Assembly (NCBI GenBank): GCA_036971715.1
Contig: JAVHJL010000012.1
Coordinates: 1,054,001-1,118,000, forward strand
Length of the DNA: 64,000 nucleotides
Direction: 5' to 3'
Source: Arthrobotrys musiformis
Taxonomy: Eukaryota; Ascomycota; Orbiliomycetes; Orbiliales; Orbiliaceae
The notes under the pieces were generated by a model. It did no database searches. It was given only the letters and a program-made list of their open reading frames with translations, and was not told the DNA's origin. Each line of letters begins with the position of its first letter. Position 1 is the stretch's first letter. Made by a program: the position numbers and the translations under genes. Below are positions 1 through 8,403 of this stretch, in pieces.

Positions 1-19
1 AAATGCTCGACTGCGTCAA

Positions 20-271
20 TTAGCAGTTGGGACTTACTTTCCTTGGGGGCTCTGCCGTGGGCAGTCTGGGGGTCCCAGGGTCGGCTGTGGCCGCGGCTGT
101 CGTCGAGCTCCTCATCCTCTCACCCTCCGGTGGTGCTGCCTTCTTCGGTCTGCCACGCTTCGGCCTCTCAACCATCGTTGCCGCCGTAGACGCTGCCGGG
201 GTTGGCGGTGTCGTTGTTGAGTCTTGCCTCTCTTTTGGACGAACATCTGCCAACGGCCGGTTCGATTTCAC
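20..271 (-). CDS. AT-hook-bearing C-terminal tail of copy A pol (shifted frame)
   Basis: This frame overlaps the end of the chromodomain frame by one shift and ends at 20. It is rich in Pro, Lys and Thr and contains RPKRGRPKKA, with the RGRP core of an AT-hook that binds the minor groove of AT-rich DNA. The chromodomain frame itself stops at 168 after unremarkable residues, so the tail is most simply its original continuation displaced by one indel near 230. It would form the extreme C-terminus of integrase. The frame joining is inference. Confidence 0.5.
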   Translation of the reverse strand: MKSNRPLADVRPKERQDSTTTPPTPAASTAATMVERPKRGRPKKAAPPEGERMRSSTTAAATADPGTPRLPTAEPPRKVSPNC

Positions 272-530
272 CCACAGGTACGTGTCCCCCTTCCTCGAGA
301 GCTAACCTAGCGTCATCCACAGCACCATCTTCGGTCTCAGAATCAAGCTCCTCCAGACCCAGCCTTCGTCGTTCCGGGTTGACTATCAACCTGGGGGCAT
401 GCAGGTCACCGCCTTCTCGCCATTCATCGTGCGCGTCCCCGAAACCTTTATACCTTACAAGGTATTGTATTTTTGTCCCTTTTCCTCTGCCTCTTTTTCT
501 AACCATCCTCTTGTCCACAACCCGCTGCAC
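168..530 (-). CDS. Chromodomain at the C-terminus of copy A integrase
   Basis: The frame reads VVDKR, then about 15 residues later YLVRYKGFGDAHDEWRE, then a leucine/alanine helix ending in LIVNPERR. This is the usual chromodomain pattern of a basic strand, aromatic Y-L-V-R-Y-K-G, E-W and a final helix. In chromoviruses this module directs integration to marked heterochromatin, usually H3K9 methylated. A downstream acidic, Ser-rich linker runs to a stop at 168. Upstream it is separated from the integrase core by a short gap and frame change near 540-570, so in this copy it is not expressed as part of Pol. Confidence 0.85.
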   Translation of the reverse strand: MQRVVDKRMVRKRGRGKGTKIQYLVRYKGFGDAHDEWREGGDLHAPRLIVNPERRRLGLEELDSETEDGAVDDARLALEEGGHVPVGEIEPAVGRCSSKREARLNNDTANPGSVYGGNDG

Positions 531-572
531 CTCGTACTGATCTTGACCTTCCTCGTCGACAACAATCGGGTT

Positions 573-1376
573 CTAGTCGCCAAGGGCCGCTCGCCGGTAT
601 GGGTCCTTTGTTGGGTCCAAAGCTGGTTCCAGGTGAGCGACCGATATAACTGGATATATCTTCACTGACAGGGGTAGTTCCAGCCTAAACGCATTACCCC
701 TACCAACCCTTTCCAAGATTCTGAAAGGCCCAATTTGTTGGGCGGCTAACTTCCTCTTCTTAATCAAAGGTTGGGTGTATCCAGTTCTCAAGCTCAACCT
801 AGCCCAACCACCTCCAGCTCGCCTCTTATTTCCTTGTGTCGCCATTGCTATAGCAGCAAATTGCGCGGCATCGGCAGCATCCTGTTGGTATCTGAACCGG
901 TTTCGAGCTAACTCCTCAAATTGTTCTTTGGCACGTTCATTAGAGAAAAGGTGACTCAAATTCCCACCCCCCCAATTGAAAAGCAGCTGGTATCGCACTG
1001 TGTCCAAAGCCGAACCTAATTTTCTGCCATATAACAGTTCCGATAGGGAGCAACCGGTGGTGGCATTCTTCGAGTCCATCATGGTTCTTTCCAACTCCGG
1101 CAACGGGGCGATCCATCCGTTCTGGTTGGCATCAACGTAATGTCTCAATACGTGCTCCACCTCCTGGTTGAATCGTTCCGTCTGGCCATCCGCCTGTGGG
1201 TTGAAGGCTGTCGTAGTCAGACACCTGATCTCTGGTTTGGCCAACCGGAATAGTTCCTTCCAGAGATCGCTGGTAAACCTGAGATCACGATCTGAAATAA
1301 GAACTATTGGGTAACCCCATACAGGGTTACGTAGGCGAAAAAATGGTAAGCCAAAGCGATTTCCTTTGTTCCCCAT
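573..1376 (-). CDS. Integrase catalytic core, C-terminal part (copy A)
   Basis: This 267-residue frame contains the second and third integrase catalytic positions: GYPIVLISDRDLRFTSDLW gives the second Asp and ADGQTERFNQEVEHVLR gives the Glu of the DDE triad. It is followed by the usual N-terminal part of the fungal gypsy integrase C-terminal region, ending in VISVAHLEPALDP. The first Asp lies in the neighbouring frame that ends at 1304. The two frames overlap by 73 bases, so one indel near 1310-1370 splits the integrase. In an intact element this protein inserts cDNA into the host genome. Confidence 0.9.
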   Translation of the reverse strand: MGNKGNRFGLPFFRLRNPVWGYPIVLISDRDLRFTSDLWKELFRLAKPEIRCLTTTAFNPQADGQTERFNQEVEHVLRHYVDANQNGWIAPLPELERTMMDSKNATTGCSLSELLYGRKLGSALDTVRYQLLFNWGGGNLSHLFSNERAKEQFEELARNRFRYQQDAADAAQFAAIAMATQGNKRRAGGGWARLSLRTGYTQPLIKKRKLAAQQIGPFRILERVGRGNAFRLELPLSVKIYPVISVAHLEPALDPTKDPYRRAALGD

Positions 1377-2932
1377 GTCTTTTTGGCTGGAACAAACTTT
1401 GGCGCCTTCGAGGTTTTTTCCACCATTATCAAAATCGCATCATACTTTTCCCCTGTCAGTGGATGTTCGCACGGTGGCAAATCGGTGATTAGATCCAAGC
1501 TAACAATAGGTCCAGGGATTATCGGTGACAACATCATTTGAAGAGGACCATATCGTTTGTGTCTGTGGGTTGTATTTTGCTGACATTTCGGGCAGTGCTC
1601 CACATATTCTTTGATATCTCTCGCCATCTTTGGCCAATAGTACCCCTCGGCCATTGTCGAGTATGTCCGTTGGACCTTATGATGAGCCTGGCCATCGTGG
1701 GCTATTTTGAGTATCTCTCGACGTCGATCTCGTGTCGGTAGGTATAATCTCAAAGGCTTTCTGACGGTATCGTTGAAATAGATTAGGTCATCCGGCCCCA
1801 AGACATACGCACAAAAGTTCGAGATACGGTAACCACGCTCATCTTTGTCGAAGGTCTGAAGCTGCTTCCACAAATCGGTTCCTGCATATCCCTTCTTTAA
1901 CTCACTTCGAAACTTAGGCGAAAGTTCGGTCATCACCGCCGTAAAACACAACTCTGCCTCCGCAGCCATTTTTTCTCGTTCCACTGCAAAAAAGACGGTA
2001 TCCCAACTCTCCTTCACATTCACGAGATTTTCTAACATCTTCTTCTCATCAGACTTTGCCCAATTTTCCAACTCTTCACTATACGCCTCCTCGATCTTTC
2101 CTTCCAAGCGGGACAGAGCATCTGGCACCTCCATTTCGGAGCCTTGGCGGTAGCGAATGGCTATTCGGTTCCAGTGCTGGGATAAAAATACTACCCATTT
2201 CTGGCGTAGTAGATTCGCTCTTCCTGGCGCGGCTGTTCTAACCTTTTTAAGCTTCGCCAAATGTCTCACCGCCGAATGATCTGTATAGACGACCGCATAA
2301 GGCACCTGCTCGACGTACGATTGGAGGCGTTTCAAATACCATACCAATCCTGAGAACTCCAGATCCGTTGGAAAATATTTGGTCTCTGCAGAGGTAAGCT
2401 TTTTCGACAAAAAAGCCGGAGGCGCTAACATTTCCTTCTTCGACTGCACTTTCCCTTCTCCACATTGTTGTATCTCCCCCATCAACGGGTCCGTCAAATC
2501 CGCCCTGACCTGGTACACCGCAACTCCTCGACCCCAAACGTGGCTACTGTCGACGAATATGTAAAGGATTCGGTCCGGCTGGAAGTGTGCTAGCAATGCG
2601 GGCAGCGCCGACTTCAAATCTTCAAACGCGGCCAGTTGTTTTTCGTTCAGTTCCACCTTTTTTCTGCTCACATATGACTTCCTTGCTGACCCTTTGGGAG
2701 GGGACTCCTTCAACAGTTCCGTCTTGAGATCTTGCAACGGTTTGATTCTTTGCATAAAAAAGGGAATCGCTTGCTGATGCCAGGTAACCATCCCAATATA
2801 GGACCCAGCGCCGCCAAAGTTTTGGGTGGTCGAAGTTGATGAATTGCTTCCGCCCTCATATTCGAGGCGAGTACACCGAAACGGTCCACGATCTTTCCCA
2901 ATAATTCCACTGAATGGAAGCCCAGGAAACAC
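1304..2932 (-). CDS. RNase H and integrase N-terminal half (copy A)
   Basis: The frame of 542 codons begins in the thumb/connection part of RT. It continues into RNase H (LYIFVDSSHVWG, then VVYTDHSAVRHL as the later acidic site), then the integrase HHCC zinc-binding domain (HDGQAHHK, then CPKCQQN about 30 residues on), and the first catalytic Asp of the integrase core in IVSLDLITDLP. It ends by running out of frame at 1304 where the next frame takes over. RNase H removes RNA from the cDNA hybrid; HHCC helps integrase multimerise. Only one frame is used across more than 1.6 kb, so this is the best-preserved part of the element. Confidence 0.9.
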   Translation of the reverse strand: MFPGLPFSGIIGKDRGPFRCTRLEYEGGSNSSTSTTQNFGGAGSYIGMVTWHQQAIPFFMQRIKPLQDLKTELLKESPPKGSARKSYVSRKKVELNEKQLAAFEDLKSALPALLAHFQPDRILYIFVDSSHVWGRGVAVYQVRADLTDPLMGEIQQCGEGKVQSKKEMLAPPAFLSKKLTSAETKYFPTDLEFSGLVWYLKRLQSYVEQVPYAVVYTDHSAVRHLAKLKKVRTAAPGRANLLRQKWVVFLSQHWNRIAIRYRQGSEMEVPDALSRLEGKIEEAYSEELENWAKSDEKKMLENLVNVKESWDTVFFAVEREKMAAEAELCFTAVMTELSPKFRSELKKGYAGTDLWKQLQTFDKDERGYRISNFCAYVLGPDDLIYFNDTVRKPLRLYLPTRDRRREILKIAHDGQAHHKVQRTYSTMAEGYYWPKMARDIKEYVEHCPKCQQNTTHRHKRYGPLQMMLSPIIPGPIVSLDLITDLPPCEHPLTGEKYDAILIMVEKTSKAPKFVPAKKTWGTKEIALAYHFFAYVTLYGVTQ

Positions 2933-3264
2933 TTTCTTGCCTTCAAAGTTATCCCTACGTCTTGTAACGTACGGAATACCTCATCTAGCCTCACCACAAA
3001 CTCCTCGAACGACTCTGTATAAATCACTAGATCGTCGATATACACAGAAACAAACCGCTAGCCCCCGAAGAGCCTATCTATTAGTTTCTGCTGGTGCTGT
3101 ACTGACCTCTTATATTCCATAGGGGCGACTACAAACATCTCATGACCACGATGTGTGGCTATCGCTGTTCTGTATCGGTGCGCCCTTTTAACCATGCGTT
3201 GATAGTAAGATGCCGAGATATCTCCAACCCCCAGCCAATGCTTCCCCGCTACCCGATTTGTCAT
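2710..3264 (-). CDS. Reverse transcriptase core with YIDD, interrupted by a TAG (copy A)
   Basis: Two stretches share one frame and are separated by a TAG at 3060-3058. Upstream is WLGVGDISASYYQRMV, matching the first catalytic Asp block of gypsy RTs, then GHEMFVVAPMEYKRSVQHQ in the place of the usual Y/F-G-H-Y-E-F-x-V-M-P-F-G-L block. Downstream is YIDDLVIY with the two catalytic Asp residues at 3042-3031. The residues around PMEYKRS deviate from the common PFGLTNAP, so this is either a divergent lineage or damaged. The TAG is one C-to-T or G-to-A change from CAG or TGG. Confidence 0.88.
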
Positions 3265-3270
3265 TTCTTC

Positions 3271-4323
3271 CTAGGCAACAAAAACTTGCAGGTTGTAGGG
3301 CGAACCTGCTTCTCCCACCGACTGCATCCTGCCAGTATCCGCCAGAGGCTGGAAAACTCCATCCACCGCATCTTTCCCTTTTTGTGATAATCGTATTGGT
3401 GGGCTTGACTTTAACTTCTCTTCCTTTTCTGCAGGCACAGGAATTCCCAACCAGTCGGCCTCCGGTTCCCTCACCAATCCAGGCAAATCATTGAACAGCC
3501 CCGCGTGCCTCTTCACCAAGAGCCTTAACGCCTCTATTTCTTCCTCCTTTATGTCATCTGTGGTATTGATATTGACTTTTTGATAGGAAGACGTCGGGGA
3601 ATCCGGAATAGTTACCCCTTCCGGCAGGGGATATTTGTGCGTAGGCACATATCGTTGACGCAACCAATCCGGTATGGTATATTTATCCCGTTCTGGTGGT
3701 GGACGTTCAGGGTTGGCGTTGACAATTGGTTTTAGGCCCAGCGTATCTTCGTTCCTTGCGGACTGGACAAGCATCTCCTCTTCATCTGCCGCCGCGACTT
3801 CAATCGCTTCCTTTCCCCCTTTTTTTGACGTTGAATCACTAACCGTCCCTTTCTTTAGGAACCAACCACCAATCCTGCGCTCGATTTCTTCTGTCGCTGC
3901 AGCCCAAAAGCCAAACTTAGAGCCGTCAAACGAGCTAATCGCACCAATTATCCTGTTTTTCGGCAACAAAATTTTCTCACCAGTGATATTCGCTACCACC
4001 AACTTTGATTGATTAAACGACATCACCTTATGGGGCACCGCAATACCCAAGTCGTCATTTTTGGAGGTATCTGGTCGAAATTGGTAGTCTTGGTACTGGT
4101 CGACCGTACCGAAGCACACTTCGACCAATTGTTGGCAGTTGGGTAGGAGGGTCGTCGACTTCGCAATCCTGACCGGCATCCCCCTCACTGAGTGCCTCTT
4201 TTTGGTTATTGCCGGCACATTCACCATTCCATGGCTATTGAGTATCACCCTTTCCTTCGCAGGCCACAAAATAATGTCCTCCTGCGAGAGTATGTCCTGC
4301 CCCACTAACAGTTTGCACTGCAA
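3271..4323 (-). CDS. Protease C-terminal part and RT N-terminal part (copy A)
   Basis: The 350-codon frame begins with KLLVGQDILSQEDIILW, the hydrophobic-G-x-D block that closes a retropepsin fold. It continues through a linker into the RT entry region, with EVEIPVP-like IPVPAEKEEKL and GKDAVDGVFQPLADTGRMQ. It ends at a TAG (3273-3271) but the same frame resumes at once as EEMTNRVAGKHWLG, so this TAG is an internal lesion and not the true end. Between this frame and the DTG frame upstream there is a one-base shift near 4340. Confidence 0.82.
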   Translation of the reverse strand: MQCKLLVGQDILSQEDIILWPAKERVILNSHGMVNVPAITKKRHSVRGMPVRIAKSTTLLPNCQQLVEVCFGTVDQYQDYQFRPDTSKNDDLGIAVPHKVMSFNQSKLVVANITGEKILLPKNRIIGAISSFDGSKFGFWAAATEEIERRIGGWFLKKGTVSDSTSKKGGKEAIEVAAADEEEMLVQSARNEDTLGLKPIVNANPERPPPERDKYTIPDWLRQRYVPTHKYPLPEGVTIPDSPTSSYQKVNINTTDDIKEEEIEALRLLVKRHAGLFNDLPGLVREPEADWLGIPVPAEKEEKLKSSPPIRLSQKGKDAVDGVFQPLADTGRMQSVGEAGSPYNLQVFVA

Positions 4324-4363
4324 CTTTCTGGTTATTAGGTATCGGCGAGTAAACCAAGCCCAA

Positions 4364-4885
4364 TCACCTTTCTCCGTTTTCCAGAAAATCGGGAACTCCG
4401 CCCAACGATTTTAAACGCTCACCACCTCCTCCGAAGCCCTCAACAGCTATCCCAGTATCATACTTTCCTAGGACAACCGGTATAACTTTCCTCACGACTT
4501 CGTTCAAAAAATCCCCGCCGACCAATGAATTTCCGAAACCGGTATCCGCGCAACAAGGATACCTGCGACCACCCGGTTCAAAAGCGGTCCTGATCTCAAG
4601 ATATTGGTTGTCACTGATTTGGTTGGGGATTTTTATCGAAGACATTGATGGTATCAAATTGATCGCGGCACCTGAAGTCGACGGTATCACCGTCTCCCCT
4701 CGAACGTCTGCTGCCACTTGGTGTCGTTGTTCTTTGACGTGGGCGTGTAGTCTGTTTCGGGACTCAAACTTTAGACCACAGGCCTTGCAGGTAAGTCCTT
4801 CTCCATCGCGACTGAAGGTTTGAGACGTGAGTTTTCGTGTTCCCTTCCACAAACAGCTTCCAATCTGAACTGGTATTGGTATCAC
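4364..4885 (-). CDS. C2H2 zinc finger plus retropepsin (copy A)
   Basis: Two modules occupy this 173-codon frame. The first is a single classical C2H2 finger, CKACGLKF with the His pair in HAHVKEQRH (4721-4789). The second is an aspartic protease with CADTGFGNSLVG; the DTG lies at 4546-4538. The finger precedes the protease by roughly 60 residues. A retropepsin is expected between gag and RT; a C2H2 finger is not a standard part of gypsy gag-pol, yet the same arrangement occurs in copy B (59511-59579), so it belongs to the element family and is not a local artefact. Confidence 0.85.
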   Translation of the reverse strand: MIPIPVQIGSCLWKGTRKLTSQTFSRDGEGLTCKACGLKFESRNRLHAHVKEQRHQVAADVRGETVIPSTSGAAINLIPSMSSIKIPNQISDNQYLEIRTAFEPGGRRYPCCADTGFGNSLVGGDFLNEVVRKVIPVVLGKYDTGIAVEGFGGGGERLKSLGGVPDFLENGER

Positions 4886-5262
4886 TCTCTAACTTATGCA
4901 CCATAAAACCAAGAGACTTAGGCACATCGTCGCTGGAGACATCGTCGCAAAGGAAATCATCGACCGGGGGCCCACTTGTAAGTAGTTCACCCCCTTCCTC
5001 CTCTTCTAACTCGTTCCCACAGTATCCAACCACTTCCGCAAATCATCCGTACTCCTTCTCCTCCCCGAAGTCTTCTTCCGCCGCTCGCCCATAGTATCCT
5101 TCTTCCTCGTCATCATCTCCGTCTGATTCACCGCCGTCACCGAAATACGCATCATTGGCTACCCAAAATCCTTCGTTTGCCTCGACCGCACCCTCTGCTG
5201 CTTCCATTGCGCCAAAGTAGGCCTCTTCAGCCTGTCAGTACATCTCGTATAGGTCTTCCATC
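4764..5262 (-). CDS. Acidic gag-protease linker (copy A)
   Basis: Downstream of the zinc knuckle, one frame runs from about 5230 to 4790. It reads EEAYFGAMEAAEGAVEANEGFWVANDAYFGDGG and then long Glu/Asp runs, and it aligns residue for residue with copy B (60.15-59.9 kb). A TGA at 5045-5043 in the context EYG-stop-FAEV corresponds to TGG in copy B (EFG-W-FAME), a G-to-A change. A second frame shift near 4790 is needed to enter the zinc-finger/protease frame. The function of the acidic linker is unknown. Confidence 0.75.
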
Positions 5263-5784
5263 TCATTTTCGATGTAGTAGGCCTTTTTTTCGCTTGTCCT
5301 TATCTGGGCAATTTCTTGCCCGATGGCCTGGCTTCCCGCAATTAAAGCAGTTTGGCTTGGCAGGCTCCTCCTTTCTTTTCTCGAACTCCTTTCGTTTTTC
5401 TCTTGGGAAGTTATTCTTTTTGTCAACCCCTTTGTTTTTGATATCCGCTATCTGGTTCTGATACTGATTCCTCGACTTTGCAGCCCCGAACTTGTTGCCA
5501 TATCCATAACGCCTAGTGGTATTTGCATTCGACGGACGGAAACGACTATAACCACTGCCGCCAGTGGTATTGGGTCGGGAGACCCTCTTCGACTTTTCTC
5601 TCTCGTGCTTCTTCTTCGCCGTGGCCTGTTGTTGTATCAACGCCGCTCTGTAGGAGTCCAGCTTTCCCGCCGTATACGCCGCCGTATATGCATACTCCAT
5701 TGTGAGCTTGAAGTCTTGAGCCTTTGCTTCGAAACCCCGGTGAATGTGGTCCACTTGATTCGTCGGATTGGTTTCCCCGCACAT
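5263..5784 (-). CDS. Gag C-terminal region with CCHC zinc knuckle (copy A)
   Basis: The frame holds a helical segment (QVDHIHRGFEAKAQDFKL), a basic Gln/Lys/Arg-rich stretch and the nucleocapsid zinc knuckle CFNCGKPGHRARNC (5308-5349) followed by a Lys/Arg tail. The CX2CX4HX4C motif binds element RNA during particle assembly. The same segment is recognisable in copy B, including the shared IHRGFEAK core and a zinc knuckle CFGCGKPGHWLRNC. It establishes that A and B are members of one family. Confidence 0.9.
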   Translation of the reverse strand: MCGETNPTNQVDHIHRGFEAKAQDFKLTMEYAYTAAYTAGKLDSYRAALIQQQATAKKKHEREKSKRVSRPNTTGGSGYSRFRPSNANTTRRYGYGNKFGAAKSRNQYQNQIADIKNKGVDKKNNFPREKRKEFEKRKEEPAKPNCFNCGKPGHRARNCPDKDKRKKGLLHRK

Positions 5785-5838
5785 AATCAGCTTTCGCAGT
5801 TTATTGTCGAAGTAATCGATTGGATCTTCCCTATCCAG

Positions 5839-7053
5839 TCAAACGTATACGCAAGCATATTCGCCAAAAGATCCTTGTCGGCGTTGATAATCCTTCCAAG
5901 ACTGGGCAACTTTATTTCCAAGACACGAAGTCAGGCCGGCCGGCCCTAACCCTTCTTCCCTCTGGATATCGGAGCAGAGCCTCTTTAATTTGGTTGAGGA
6001 AACGGTAGGCCGCGTCGGGATCTGGCCGGCGTTTTGGGCAAAACAAAGTAGCGCCACAGATTTGTTCAGCTCTCAAAGGTTTGACATTATTTGCACTGCT
6101 CTCCCCTTGAACGATAATCTCCGCCAGCAAATGATTGACTATTTCCTCCGACCTCGTTGCTCTCTGGTCTGCTAAATTGTCCTAGCATCCCATCCTGAAC
6201 CATCGCCCGTACCGTCTCCATCTGCCATATATCCATACTCCACCAAATCGTCTTCGGACTCCGTCACCTCCATGAAAAACCCTTGTCGGCGCTTTCTCGC
6301 TTCCTGCAGGTAATCCTCGAACGATTTGGTAGTGGTGTTCAATGGGCTTGATACGTCTCGAGCAAATCCCTTATCCAAATCCTCGTCCGTCATATTCAAA
6401 ACTGAACTGCCAACTTTTGACGTGGTAGATCTAGACTTTGACGACGTTCTTGATCTTGAATTCGAATTGGAACGCCCAAGAAAAGGGGTGACCAACGACG
6501 GTCGACTCCGATGCGTGTTCCATATCCCACTCGCCTGTGGTTGTGCTTGCGGTTTTGGATTTTGAGCTCCTGTAGACTCTGCGTCTACAGGCTTTGAGCT
6601 AGGTTCCTCCCCTTTTTTATTATGAAACCGTCTAACTGGATTCGTAGGCACATCCGCTGGTGGGACATAGTCATCATGCTGAAAATCAGCTTGATCGAAG
6701 TTTTCTTGCCAGCGACGGCTATTCGGTCTTGGTGTCGCCTCCCTGTCCTCGATCACAGGCTCAAAATCATCGTCTCCTAGTACCAATTGCTGCGCTTTCG
6801 TTATCTTGGCATACCACTTATGCGCTTTATCGATTTGAGCGTACTCATGGGTTCTAATTGAACCAAGATAGTCTGGCGGCTTCGACACTCGGGAATCCAC
6901 CCTCGGCGGACTTTGGTTTTGAGGCCGGCGTGGGCTGCTCGGAGACTGGCGTGGGCTTTCCTGGCCACACCAACGGCTTCGTCTCCTGCGGTTTTGCCGG
7001 CGTGGGCTTTCCTGCGCTCTCCTGCGCTCTCGAAACCACTCCTTCCTTGCCAA
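5839..7053 (-). CDS. Gag central region, frameshifted and partly disordered (copy A)
   Basis: Frames at 7057-6854 and 7053-6172 give Pro/Lys/Thr-rich repeats (GKPTPAKPQETKP) and then a more ordered stretch including PPDYLGSIRTHEYAQIDKAHKWYAK and SRSRTSSKSRSTTSK. A separate frame at 6170-5912 gives ADQRATRSEEIVNHLLAEI and EQICGATLFCPKRRPDPDAAYR, which aligns with copy B (PEAICGQEKFCPKKHPDPEAVWR, 61.09-60.85 kb). Shifts near 6850 and 6170 separate these frames. No enzymatic motif is present, which is normal for gag. Confidence 0.75.
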
Positions 7054-7100
7054 ACATTCGACGCAGTCTTTTTTACCCCTTTATGGGCTAACCAACTTTC

Positions 7101-8197
7101 CTATAGCTTATCAATAAACGCCCAGAACTGCGCCAATTTCTCCCTCGGCACGATGCCGTCCTTCAAGGCATGGTAGTCCAACATTGGTGGCTTTTTTCTT
7201 TCGATCTGGGGCCCCGGTTCATCATCTTCCTCAACACTATCATAAGCGTAGTGAGCACTCTCGCTTTCAAACACCGTTTGATCAAAATCTCCTTCCTCCA
7301 AGACCTCAATCTCCCTTCCTTGCTTGATCAGTACTCCACTGACGTTTTACCAAAGGTCTTAGTGAAACAACCCGGAATCTCCTCCAATTCTGCAACCACC
7401 TGCTCCCTTGCTCTTGCTCTTTCATACTGATTGGCCGCCGCCTTCTGAACCTCCGCGGACTGTAACGCACTCTCCCAATGCGACATATCGAAATCCCTCA
7501 ACGGTGTGAAAGGAACTGGATTCAACACCACGTTTCCTTTTCCTTTGTCCTTCGATTTCACCGACGTATTTGGCAGTTCTGCGATATTAGGTACTTTCGG
7601 GACCGTTGGCAATAGTGATTTCGAATGTAGTGGTGGAGACCTCGGCGACAATGGTCTTGGAGACAATGGTGGTGCAGTATCCTCTCTTCTATTTCTCTCC
7701 GCTAACTTTCGTGCTCTCTCCATAGCAGCCTCTTCTCTCTCCGTTTCTTCCCTTTCGACATACATTATTCGATCGTAATCAATCTCGCTCACAACGTACT
7801 TTGGATCGTACTCCGTTTCCGCATTTGGACGACCGAATAGGCTCAAAAACGTCAACATGGCTTCCAATGCCTCCGATACCGACTTCATTTTTTGAATTCT
7901 CTTTCTCATTCTTGAGACCTTTCGCGCAGATATCTCCTTCAAAGCTAACTTTGAGTTTAGGAAATATTCCGCTTCGTTGTATACTGGATACACCAATCCC
8001 GGAATGATTGTCGCCATTCTCGTCAACCTCCTATTTTTCTCAACCTCTTCCGGATCAAACCACTCCAAAACTCTGATTGCTGCCCATACCCTTTCGGCTG
8101 TGCATTCAACCACTTCTAGCGGTTCCTCCGTCCCTCGCCTCGTTCTTCGCAATTCCTCTTCAACCCCCCTTCCCGCCGACCTCTTTGGCCGGGTCAT
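7101..8197 (-). CDS. Gag-like N-terminal ORF 2 (copy A)
   Basis: An ATG at 8197 opens a 289-codon frame (MTRPKRSAGRG...) with a helix-rich core, RVWAAIRVLEWFDPEEVEKN, and Arg/Glu-rich coiled segments, followed after a one-base shift near 7330 by GREIEVLEEGDFDQTVFES and a further 60 residues ending in a TAG at about 7103. Copy B has an analogous but divergent N-terminal gag. The start codon overlaps the stop of the upstream short ORF by one base (TGATG). Confidence 0.7.
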
Positions 8198-8403
8198 CAG
8201 GGGCCGACTTGCTTGGTTTGTCCATTGTCTCCCCCCTCTTTTCTGCTAACGTTCTTGTCCGGTTTAGGCGTACTTGAATCCGATCCGTCCACCGAATCCG
8301 GTACTATCCGAACCTTATTCACCGACGCTTGTGAATCGACCCCAGAGTCCATATCCGTAGTGTCTCCCTCGTTGTGACCGGTCTTATTTTTCTTCTTTCC
8401 CAT
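8197..8403 (-). CDS. Short N-terminal gag ORF 1 (copy A)
   Basis: An ATG at 8403 opens a 68-codon frame, MGKKKNKTGHNEGDTTDM..., that is hydrophilic and rich in Asp, Ser and Lys. It stops with TGA at 8199-8197, and that TGA shares its final A with the ATG of the next ORF. It has no recognisable domain. It may be the true N-terminus of gag separated from the rest by an indel, or a genuinely separate leader ORF; the sequence alone does not decide. Confidence 0.55.
   Translation of the reverse strand: MGKKKNKTGHNEGDTTDMDSGVDSQASVNKVRIVPDSVDGSDSSTPKPDKNVSRKEGGDNGQTKQVGP

Larger units (their letters stand above)
1..8403 (-). mobile_element. Ty3/gypsy chromovirus copy A (gag-pol, 3' end cut by window edge)
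   Basis: Reading leftward from an ATG at 8403, the frames give gag with a CCHC zinc knuckle, a C2H2 finger, a retropepsin DTG, reverse transcriptase with YIDD, RNase H, an HHCC integrase and a chromodomain. This PR-RT-RH-INT order with a C-terminal chromodomain defines Ty3/gypsy chromoviruses. The copy is broken: frameshifts occur near 7320, 7090, 6170, 4790, 4340, 1340 and 230, and stops interrupt gag and RT. A related truncated copy lies at 59.5-62.1 kb. The 3' LTR, if present, is left of base 1, so the LTRs cannot be compared. It is very likely non-autonomous today. Confidence 0.93.
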
